Positions 1-5,002 of a DNA stretch of 7,527 nt are shown in pieces. The translations under genes and the position numbers were made by a program. The notes under the pieces were generated by a model. It searched no databases, had not been told where the DNA came from, and saw only the letters and a list, made by a program, of their open reading frames with translations. The DNA is taken from NCBI GenBank assembly GCA_052386635.1, contig JBQTJY010000054.1, positions 1-7,527 on the forward strand, in the 5' to 3' direction. This stretch comes from VHBM01 sp052386635. Lineage in GTDB: Archaea > Thermoproteota > Nitrososphaeria > Nitrososphaerales > Nitrosopumilaceae. The stretch's first letter is position 1; every line of letters begins with the position of its first letter.

Positions 1-458
1 GTGCACAGGCAACAGAAGGGTATGATAGCAAGCTTGGAAATGAATTCACAAGAACATTATGTAAAGAAGCATTTGATGTCTTGTATGATGCCATAATAAA
101 TGACAAGCCAGAAAACTATCCTTATGGTTCTATGCTATCAGGCATGGGCTTTGGCAATTGTTCTACAACACTAGGACATGCATTATCGTATGTCTTTTCA
201 AATGAAGGAGTGCCACATGGATATTCACTTTCATCATGCACTACTGTTGCACATAAATTCAACAAATCGATTTTCTATGATAGATTCAAAGAGATAGTAA
301 AGAAGCTTGGTTTTGAGAAGCTAGACCTTAAAGCACCAGTTGATGTGGCAGCAGAAACTGTAATGACAGATAGAGGACACCTGGACCCAAATCCTCTTCC
401 AGTAACAAAAGAAGACATAATGAAATGTCTAAATGACATCAAATCAGGAAATCTGTAA
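1..458 (+). CDS. Iron-containing alcohol dehydrogenase, C-terminal part (5' end outside window)
   Basis: The reading frame is already open at the left edge (first full codon at position 3) and ends at TAA 456-458, leaving 151 residues. This is the helical C-terminal domain of the Fe-dependent (group III) alcohol dehydrogenase family. Two family metal-ligand histidines are visible: the His of GHALSY at fragment residue 59 and the His of VPHGYS at residue 72. The upstream Asp and first His ligand lie outside the window. The two histidines are 13 residues apart; E. coli FucO has 14. Family members reduce aldehydes or oxidize alcohols with NAD(P)H in the cytoplasm. In Nitrosopumilus a member of this family is the malonic semialdehyde reductase of the 3-hydroxypropionate/4-hydroxybutyrate CO2-fixation cycle, which is my leading guess for the role. 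The STTLGHALSY style is also seen in phosphonoacetaldehyde reductases, so that remains possible, although no phosphonate genes are adjacent. Family assignment is strong; substrate is inferred. Confidence 0.88.
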   Translation, partial: AQATEGYDSKLGNEFTRTLCKEAFDVLYDAIINDKPENYPYGSMLSGMGFGNCSTTLGHALSYVFSNEGVPHGYSLSSCTTVAHKFNKSIFYDRFKEIVKKLGFEKLDLKAPVDVAAETVMTDRGHLDPNPLPVTKEDIMKCLNDIKSGNL

Positions 459-470
459 ATTCCAAAAACA

Positions 471-484
471 TTTTTTAATTTTTT
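471..484 (+). terminator. Oligo-T archaeal terminator after the alcohol dehydrogenase gene
   Basis: Two T6 tracts (471-476 and 479-484), separated by AA, begin 13 bases after the stop codon. No stable hairpin precedes them. Hairpin-free poly-T signals on the coding strand are the usual intrinsic terminators of archaeal RNA polymerase. Confidence 0.6.
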
Positions 485-493
485 ATAAAGTAC

Positions 494-510
494 GAAATTC
501 ATAAAATTTC
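494..510. repeat. Small inverted repeat upstream of the TATA box of the luciferase-like gene
   Basis: GAAATT (494-499) and its exact reverse complement AATTTC (505-510) are separated by 5 bases. The element ends 6 bases before the TATA-like box at 517, where an archaeal activator or the TFB recognition element would sit. Six-base AT-rich arms can arise by chance, so an operator role is only a suggestion. Confidence 0.3.
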
Positions 511-516
511 CTAGAC

Positions 517-524
517 TTTAATAA
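517..524 (+). promoter_or_regulatory. TATA box for the luciferase-like oxidoreductase gene
   Basis: TTTAATAA is centred about 32 bases before the ATG at 553. With the usual archaeal spacing of about 26 bases, transcription would start near 547, giving a leader of only a few bases. No Shine-Dalgarno sequence is visible before the ATG, consistent with a near-leaderless mRNA. Confidence 0.55.
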
Positions 525-533
525 CGTCAAAAA

Positions 534-548
534 ATACCCTAACGGTAT
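534..548. promoter_or_regulatory. Candidate operator: 15-base palindrome at the predicted transcription start
   Basis: ATACC (534-538) and GGTAT (544-548) are perfect inverted arms around a 5-base centre. The site lies between the TATA box and the ATG at 553, covering the predicted transcription start. That is the classical position for an archaeal repressor blocking RNA polymerase recruitment. No cognate regulator is visible in the window. Assignment rests only on symmetry and position. Confidence 0.35.
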
Positions 549-552
549 AATC

Positions 553-1662
553 ATGGCGCGCCTAAAGTTTGGAATTCAAAATGGTCTTAATGTAGCAAGA
601 GCTGGATACACTGAAGACCAAATCTTAACTGCGTGTGTTTTAGCTGATAGAACTGGATATGATTCTATATGGTATATGGACCACACAAATGTTCCACAGT
701 GGAAAAAGGCTGTGGTTCTTGACCCCTGGGTTATGTTATCTGCAATTGCTGCAACAACAAACAATGTAGAGCTTGGTACATGTGTCACTGATGCAATACG
801 CAGACATCCATCAAATATAGCTCTAGCTACAATTACTTTGGATAGAGTATCAAAGGGAAGGGCCGCACTAGGTATTGGTGCAGGCGAAGCACAGAATCTA
901 AAAGAATTTTGCATTCCATTTGAAAAACCAGTCTCAAAATGGGAAGAGCAAATTCAAGTCATAAAATTGCTTTTTAATTCTACACCAGACAATAGAGTTA
1001 GCTATGAAGGAAAGCACTACAAATTAGAAGAGGCATGCCTTCAGGCAAAACCGATTAGAAAACCATATCCACCAATATACATGGCTGCTGGAGGCCAGAG
1101 AACACTAGAGCTTACAGGAAAATATGGCAATGGATGGATTCCAATTGGTTATACGCCTGAGCTTTTTGAGGATCATGCTGCAATTATTAAAAAATCAATG
1201 CAAGAAAATGACCGAGATGCTGATGATTTTAACTTTGCATTAGATATCGATGTATATTTTTCTGATGATGCTGAAGAATCATGGGCAAAAATGAAAGAAG
1301 CCGTAAAGGTTAGTTTGTTCAAGCCAGAAGTTTTACGTGTTCACAAATTAAAAGAAATTGAAGGATTTGATTTTAAAAAATACTTTACAGAGTATTCCAT
1401 GTCAAATCAGGAATGGATTGTAAAGATGCGCGAAGCTGCAAAGACAATACCTGATCCTATTGCACGATCCTCAACAGCTGTTGGAACACCAGATGACGTG
1501 ATTCCAATCTTTGAGCGTTTTATGAAAGCAGGTGTGAATCATTTTATAATTCGATTTTGGGGTAAAAACTATTTTGGCTCAATTGATAAATTTGCAAGCG
1601 ATGTTATGCCATATCTGAGAGAAAAATCAGAAACAAGTAAGACCTTTTTCAAGGGCCTATAA
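553..1662 (+). CDS. Luciferase-like (LLM class), probably F420-dependent oxidoreductase
   Basis: This 369-residue protein spans the bacterial-luciferase-like TIM-barrel fold. Visible motifs are GYDSIWYMDH (residues 35-44, after strand 2), LGTCVTDAIRRHP (74-86), the cofactor-phosphate-binding region GRAALGIGAGE (102-112), and PPIYMAAGGQRTLELTGKYGNGWIP (173-197). These match F420-dependent members such as methylene-tetrahydromethanopterin reductase (Mer) and F420-dependent glucose-6-phosphate dehydrogenase. It probably transfers a hydride between F420 and a soluble substrate in the cytoplasm. Automatic annotation would often call it Mer, but it is longer than the roughly 320-330 residues usual for Mer, so the substrate is open. 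The ATG start gives a natural N-terminal beta strand (LKFGIQNG). The next gene follows 41 bases later with its own TATA box, so co-transcription is possible but not required. Family certain, F420 use likely, substrate unknown. Confidence 0.88.
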   Translation: MARLKFGIQNGLNVARAGYTEDQILTACVLADRTGYDSIWYMDHTNVPQWKKAVVLDPWVMLSAIAATTNNVELGTCVTDAIRRHPSNIALATITLDRVSKGRAALGIGAGEAQNLKEFCIPFEKPVSKWEEQIQVIKLLFNSTPDNRVSYEGKHYKLEEACLQAKPIRKPYPPIYMAAGGQRTLELTGKYGNGWIPIGYTPELFEDHAAIIKKSMQENDRDADDFNFALDIDVYFSDDAEESWAKMKEAVKVSLFKPEVLRVHKLKEIEGFDFKKYFTEYSMSNQEWIVKMREAAKTIPDPIARSSTAVGTPDDVIPIFERFMKAGVNHFIIRFWGKNYFGSIDKFASDVMPYLREKSETSKTFFKGL

Positions 1663-1672
1663 GCAATCTAGA

Positions 1673-1680
1673 TTTAATAG
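1673..1680 (+). promoter_or_regulatory. TATA box for the split-barrel flavoprotein gene
   Basis: TTTAATAG is centred about 27 bases before the ATG at 1704, which places the transcription start on or next to the start codon. This implies a leaderless transcript. It lies just 10 bases past the preceding stop codon, suggesting the downstream gene can be expressed independently. Confidence 0.55.
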
Positions 1681-1703
1681 TATTTCAAAGGAAAAAAGAC
1701 TAG

Positions 1704-2336
1704 ATGCAGCTATTAGGACGATTAGAGATAAAGTCAAAGGAAAAGATTGTCGAGTTTTTAAATCAGGAACATACTGGAAGGATCTGCAGTATTGACGAAA
1801 ATGGCTATCCTCAGATTATTCCGATGAATTTTGTGTTTTTAAATGACTCAATATACATGCATTCTCATACAAGAGGCGAAAAACTAGAAAACATTAGACG
1901 CAATGATAAGGTGGGCTTTGAAGTAGACAGAAGCTTGGAATTTTTGCCATCATATTTTACACATCCAACTGATGCCTCACAAGCTGATACACTTTACATT
2001 AGTGTTGTAATCAAAGGCAGGGGGAAAATAATAGAAGATAGAGATGAAAAAACCATTGCGCTAAATGGTTTGATGAAAAAATATCAACCAGAGGGTGGTT
2101 ATGAGCCAATCAAACCAGAAATGGAAGTTTTAGATGAAGTTGCAGTTATCAAAGTAATACCAGAGTCAATGAAAGGAAAATACAAGATAGGTCAACACCT
2201 CCAGAAAAATGAGCGAGTAAAGTTAGCACAACAAATTCTCGAACACAATTCAAAGACTGCAAAGGAAACATTGCAGGTAATGGGCTTTGAGGTTACAGAC
2301 AGTGTGGTCAAGATGGTTGATGAACCGTTTTGGTAG
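1704..2336 (+). CDS. Pyridoxamine 5'-phosphate oxidase-like, FMN-binding split-barrel protein
   Basis: This 210-residue protein matches the NimA-like/Pyridox_ox_2 type of split beta-barrel. The core runs from about residue 10 to 155, with HTGRICSIDENGYPQIIPMN (23-42), the strand IYMHSHTRGEKLENIRRN (50-67, FMN-phosphate-binding region) and VGFEVD (70-75). Such proteins bind FMN, or F420 in some relatives, usually as dimers, and act as small-molecule reductases. True pyridoxamine phosphate oxidase activity is not implied. A C-terminal extension of about 55 residues (MKGKYKIGQHLQKNERVKLAQQ and a helical tail, 156-210) goes beyond the typical barrel of about 150 residues. It resembles the tail of PaiB-type FMN-binding proteins. 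The ATG lies at leaderless distance from a TATA box. Its proximity to an F420-type enzyme hints at shared deazaflavin or flavin redox work, which is inference. Fold call is firm; substrate unknown. Confidence 0.85.
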   Translation: MQLLGRLEIKSKEKIVEFLNQEHTGRICSIDENGYPQIIPMNFVFLNDSIYMHSHTRGEKLENIRRNDKVGFEVDRSLEFLPSYFTHPTDASQADTLYISVVIKGRGKIIEDRDEKTIALNGLMKKYQPEGGYEPIKPEMEVLDEVAVIKVIPESMKGKYKIGQHLQKNERVKLAQQILEHNSKTAKETLQVMGFEVTDSVVKMVDEPFW

Positions 2337-2428
2337 AATCTGAAGCCGTTGTAAAATAAAGGATTGTAAATAGTAAATAGTGTTTCCTTCGAAATTATTT
2401 TACATGAGGTAAATGCCGATTTTACTTT

Positions 2429-2653
2429 ATGGAAGAAAAAGAATTAGTAGATTATGTATCAGAGTGTCTTGATATTATTGATGCAAATATTGAAATTCTC
2501 TCAGACATAGAGTTTGAAATCGAACAACAAAAAGATGATGAAATTATTCCAAACATGCAGATGCATGACTTAATTGACATGACACAAGATGTAGCAGAGT
2601 CTGTAAAGATTAGAAAAGCAGAGGCTAGCTACATGCGTCGACAGTTTGACTAG
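2429..2653 (+). CDS. Small acidic helical protein, function unknown
   Basis: I do not recognise this 74-residue protein. It is very acidic (21 Asp/Glu against 7 Lys/Arg). The acidic residues concentrate in residues 2-57; the basic residues cluster near the C terminus (KIRK at 60-63, RR at 70-71). Regular spacing of Leu/Ile/Val suggests two amphipathic helices (about 3-34 and 43-71) linked by a DDEIIPN turn. No signal peptide, membrane segment or cysteine pair is present. It could be a small helical-hairpin binding protein. The ATG is the first start after an in-frame TGA at 2405-2407. An AT-rich stretch near 2395-2404 lies at leaderless-promoter distance but is a weak TATA match. The gene converges on a minus-strand microgene, with 3 bases between the two stop codons. 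Composition resembles neighbouring genes, so there is no sign of transfer. Confidence 0.72.
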   Translation: MEEKELVDYVSECLDIIDANIEILSDIEFEIEQQKDDEIIPNMQMHDLIDMTQDVAESVKIRKAEASYMRRQFD

Positions 2654-2656
2654 CTG

Positions 2657-2770
2657 TTAGTTAGCTACTACTTCAATTGGTTTTTCTTGTTTTTCCTTTG
2701 CTTCTTTTCGCATTTTTGCTAGCAAAGCTGCAAGTTGTGCTTCATGAATTTCATCTAATGTTTCGCACAT
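2657..2770 (-). CDS. 37-residue charged helical microprotein, function unknown
   Basis: On the minus strand an ATG at 2770-2768 opens a 37-codon frame ending at TAA (2659-2657). The protein starts MCETLDEIHEAQ and continues as a likely single amphipathic helix through LAALLAKMRKEAKEKQEK, ending PIEVVAN. It has one Cys (2) and one His (9), and no membrane segment. Support for a real gene: a good TATA box (2792-2799) centred about 26 bases before the ATG, codon use (GAA, GCA, AAA) like the neighbours, and a compact fit between the stop of the 74-residue gene and the next minus-strand microgene. I do not recognise the family. A chance frame is the main alternative, since it is below common length cut-offs. 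It may also be reached by read-through from the zinc-ribbon gene upstream, because no clear T-tract separates them. Confidence 0.6.
   Translation of the reverse strand: MCETLDEIHEAQLAALLAKMRKEAKEKQEKPIEVVAN
2681..2708 (+). terminator. T-rich plus-strand terminator region after the 74-residue gene
   Basis: T5 tracts at 2681-2685 and 2690-2694, followed by further T-rich sequence to 2708, begin 28 bases after the TAG of the acidic-protein gene. They fit archaeal oligo-T termination. The same bases are Lys/Glu codons (AAA, GAA) of the 37-residue gene on the opposite strand, so the T-richness may partly reflect coding on that strand. Confidence 0.4.
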
Positions 2771-2791
2771 ACAGTATAATCTCTTTACAAA

Positions 2792-2799
2792 TACTTAAA
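2792..2799 (-). promoter_or_regulatory. TATA box for the 37-residue microgene
   Basis: Read on the minus strand this is TTTAAGTA. It is centred about 26 bases upstream of the ATG at 2770, so transcription would start at the start codon itself. The spacing is ideal for a leaderless archaeal gene and is the main argument that the microgene is expressed. Confidence 0.5.
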
Positions 2800-2821
2800 C
2801 ACTTTTTATGATTGATAACAT

Positions 2822-2926
2822 TTAGACGTCTTTTGTTGCTTCACTTGCACATTTGTAAGAACAAAATACGCTTGTTATGCTTTGATATTCTCTTCCACAA
2901 TGCTTGCATTCACGTAAAAGCCTCAT
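2822..2926 (-). CDS. 34-residue four-cysteine zinc-ribbon-like microprotein
   Basis: On the minus strand an ATG at 2926-2924 opens a 34-codon frame ending at TAA (2824-2822). It encodes MRLLRECKHCGREYQSIT followed by VFCSYKC and a short polar tail. The four cysteines at residues 7, 10, 22 and 26 form a CxxC...CxxxC pattern. The CKHCGREY and FCSYKC halves are typical knuckles of small treble-clef or zinc-ribbon domains, which bind one zinc ion and often contact nucleic acid or protein. Only one such finger fits, so the protein would be a stand-alone knuckle. No earlier in-frame start is available: a TAA follows at 2947-2945. A TATA box at 2950-2957 sits at leaderless distance. It is transcribed away from uvrB, across a divergent promoter region. 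Exact family and role are unknown; zinc binding is inferred from the cysteines. Confidence 0.72.
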   Translation of the reverse strand: MRLLRECKHCGREYQSITSVFCSYKCASEATKDV

Positions 2927-2939
2927 GGCATAAAATTTA

Positions 2940-2974
2940 GATCGTTATCATATATAATTGCGATCCAAGATAAC
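2940..2974. promoter_or_regulatory. Interleaved inverted repeats around the zinc-ribbon promoter
   Basis: GATCG (2940-2944) is mirrored by CGATC (2961-2965), and GTTATC (2944-2949) is mirrored by GATAAC (2969-2974). The TATA box (2950-2957) lies between the left and right arms, so a bound regulator would cover the promoter. The arms are short and interleaved rather than nested, so this is a candidate operator only. Confidence 0.3.
2950..2957 (-). promoter_or_regulatory. TATA box for the zinc-ribbon microgene
   Basis: The minus-strand sequence TTATATAT is centred about 27 bases before the ATG at 2926. This is a strong archaeal TATA element at leaderless distance and the best-looking promoter in the window. 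Confidence 0.6.
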
Positions 2975-3022
2975 AAAAACATATAACATAATTCAAAAAT
3001 GATGTTTGAGAATTACCATTGC

Positions 3023-3043
3023 TTTAAATTCAGTTTTTAAATA
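3023..3043 (+). promoter_or_regulatory. uvrB promoter with two overlapping TATA choices
   Basis: TTTAAATT (3023-3030) is centred about 27 bases before the TTG at 3053. A second box, TTTAAATA (3036-3043), is centred about 26 bases before position 3066, inside the coding frame. The first fits a leaderless mRNA starting at the TTG of 3053. Another AT-rich patch (2979-2990) could give a transcript with a short leader. No Shine-Dalgarno sequence is visible. Confidence 0.5.
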
Positions 3044-3052
3044 TTTTTGTCG

Positions 3053-5002
3053 TTGCAACAGATACCAAGTTTTCAGCTAGTGTCAGATTATCAGCCAACA
3101 GGCGACCAACCTCAGGCAATAGAGGCACTAGTCAGAGAAGTAAGACAAAACAAGGTTCAAACGCTTTTGGGTGTAACAGGAAGTGGCAAGACGTTTTCCA
3201 TTGCAAATGTTATACAAAGAACCGGAAAAAACACACTTGTAATATCACATAACAAAACACTTGCTGCACAGCTTTATTCTGAGCTAAAACAGTTTTTCCC
3301 AAAAAATAATGTTGGATATTTTGTTAGCTATTATGATTATTATCAACCTGAAAGCTACATCCCACAGACAGACACTTACATAGAAAAAGATACTCAGATA
3401 AATGAAAAAATCGAAAAAATGAGACTAGAGGCAACTGCCATGCTGCTTTCAGGCGAGCCTACAATAATAGTTGCTACAGTATCATGCATTTACTCGCTTG
3501 GTTCGCCTCGAGACTGGGAAGAAATGTCAATTACAGTCTCACAAGGAGACAAAGTTGAGCGTACAAATCTAATAAGAAAACTAGTCAACGCTCGATATGA
3601 GCGCAATGAGATGGAGATTGTGCCTGGCAATTTCCGTGTCAAGGGAGACACTATTGACATAGTACCTGCATATTCTGATGATATAGTTAGAATTTCCTTA
3701 TTTGGTGATGAGATAGAAAAAATATCAGTTTGTGATTATATAACACTAAAAGAAAAGCGAACGATTTCAACTATCAAAATATTTCCTGCAAAGCATTACC
3801 TTGTTGCAAAAGATGTAAGAGACAAGGCAGTATCGTCAATCAAATCAGAGCTAAAGCAACGCCTGCCAGAGCTAAATGAACTTGAACGACAAAGACTAGA
3901 GATGAGAACAAAATTTGATCTTGAGATGATCGAAGAGCTTGGATATTGTTCAGGCATAGAAAATTATTCAAGACATTTTGATGGAAGAAAGCCTGGAGAA
4001 AAAGCGTTTTGTCTTCTTGATTTTTTTGGAGACGACTTTTTGCTTGTAATTGATGAGTCACATGTCACGCTGCCACAGCTTCATGGGATGTACAAAGGAG
4101 ATCATTCACGAAAAAAAGAGCTTGTAACTTATGGATTCAGACTGCCAAGTGCATACGATAACAGGCCACTAAAGTTTGAAGAGTTTGAAAAATACATTAA
4201 AAATTGCATTTTTGTTTCTGCAACTCCATCTGAGTATGAAAGAAAAAAATCATTTCAAATTGCAGAGCAGCTAGTCAGACCTACAGGACTTGTAGACCCA
4301 ATAGTTGAGACAAGGCCAACAAAAAACCAGATGGATGATCTGATTGTAGAGATTAAAAAAAGAGCAGAAAAAAACCAGCGAGTCCTAGTGACAACTCTAA
4401 CAAAAAGAATGGCAGAAGATTTGGCAGAATATCTATCAAAAAAACAGATCAAGGTTCGCTATCTTCATTCAGAAATTGAAGGTCTGCAGCGCACAGAGCT
4501 AATCAGGCAGCTAAGGCTAGGCGAGTTTGATGTACTTGTTGGAATAAACCTGCTAAGAGAGGGTCTTGACATTCCCGAAGTTTCACTTGTAGCAATACTT
4601 GATGCAGACAAAGAAGGATTCCTTCGTAACACAACAAGCCTAATTCAGACATTTGGAAGGGCAGCAAGAAATGCCAAAGGTGCTGTAATCATGTATGCAG
4701 ATTCGGTAACGCAATCAATGAAGACTGCAATTTCTGAGACAAACAGGCGTCGAAAAAAGCAATTAGAGTATAATAAAGTGCGAAATATCACACCAAAAAC
4801 TATCATAAAGTCAATTCCTGCTCAAGTTGCAACACTTGATGACATAAAACACAAGTCAGGTCATGACCTTGCAAAAGAAATGATTGAGCTTGAAGCAGAA
4901 ATGAAAAAGTTTGCAGAGAATTTGGATTTTGAGCGAGCAATTGAGTGTAGAGAGAAAATAAGACGAATGCAAAAGGAGTTAGAAAAGAAAAATGAACGCT
5001 AA
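3053..5002 (+). CDS. uvrB: UvrB, excinuclease ABC subunit B
   Basis: This is the damage-verifying helicase-like subunit of nucleotide excision repair: UvrA loads it onto DNA, then it recruits UvrC. The 649 residues align end to end with bacterial UvrB (E. coli 673). Visible are SDYQPTGDQPQAI near the N terminus, Walker A GVTGSGKT (40-47), the beta-hairpin with its aromatic cluster FVSYYDYYQPESYIP (from about 90), the DESH box (334-337), NRPLKFEEFE, VLVTTLTKRMAEDL, the GINLLREGLD segment, motif VI QTFGRAARN (532-540) and a C-terminal UVR motif that pairs with UvrC (about 610-645). No key residue appears missing. I chose TTG at 3053 because a TATA box fits a leaderless start there. TTG at 3047 would add two residues (M-S before the Leu); no ATG start exists nearby. 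The 3' end overlaps uvrA by 11 bases. The gene family is bacterial in origin, so ancient transfer into the archaeal lineage is the accepted type of explanation. Confidence 0.97.
   Translation: MQQIPSFQLVSDYQPTGDQPQAIEALVREVRQNKVQTLLGVTGSGKTFSIANVIQRTGKNTLVISHNKTLAAQLYSELKQFFPKNNVGYFVSYYDYYQPESYIPQTDTYIEKDTQINEKIEKMRLEATAMLLSGEPTIIVATVSCIYSLGSPRDWEEMSITVSQGDKVERTNLIRKLVNARYERNEMEIVPGNFRVKGDTIDIVPAYSDDIVRISLFGDEIEKISVCDYITLKEKRTISTIKIFPAKHYLVAKDVRDKAVSSIKSELKQRLPELNELERQRLEMRTKFDLEMIEELGYCSGIENYSRHFDGRKPGEKAFCLLDFFGDDFLLVIDESHVTLPQLHGMYKGDHSRKKELVTYGFRLPSAYDNRPLKFEEFEKYIKNCIFVSATPSEYERKKSFQIAEQLVRPTGLVDPIVETRPTKNQMDDLIVEIKKRAEKNQRVLVTTLTKRMAEDLAEYLSKKQIKVRYLHSEIEGLQRTELIRQLRLGEFDVLVGINLLREGLDIPEVSLVAILDADKEGFLRNTTSLIQTFGRAARNAKGAVIMYADSVTQSMKTAISETNRRRKKQLEYNKVRNITPKTIIKSIPAQVATLDDIKHKSGHDLAKEMIELEAEMKKFAENLDFERAIECREKIRRMQKELEKKNER
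4974..4979 (+). promoter_or_regulatory. Shine-Dalgarno-like site for uvrA inside the end of uvrB
   Basis: AGGAGT, with core GGAG at 4975-4978, lies 13 bases before the uvrA ATG at 4992. It complements the conserved CCUCC end of 16S rRNA. The spacing is a little long, but the uvrA start is internal to an operon and cannot be leaderless, so an SD site or coupling to uvrB termination is expected. Confidence 0.45.

Noticed and set aside
576..914. 112-codon open frame on the minus strand
   Set aside because: It is the shadow of the luciferase-like gene, covering its conserved cofactor-binding region in antisense.
2366..2379. Tandem GTAAATA repeat (two copies) between the split-barrel and acidic-protein genes
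   Set aside because: Two 7-base AT-rich copies are expected by chance in such DNA, and the position does not suggest a binding site relative to a promoter.
2413..2472. A 19-codon plus-strand frame preceded by a strong GAGGT motif (2406-2410), overlapping the start of the 74-residue gene
   Set aside because: The motif is only 2 bases from its ATG, too close for normal initiation. The frame is short and out of phase with the better-supported acidic-protein gene.
2999..3040. A 13-codon plus-strand frame starting ATGATG before uvrB
   Set aside because: Too short, no promoter at a suitable distance, and it runs into the uvrB TATA region; most likely chance.
2927..3052. Possible LexA/SOS-type box in the uvrB promoter
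   Set aside because: No symmetric site resembling bacterial LexA boxes is present next to the TATA elements, and archaea of this type are not known to use LexA.
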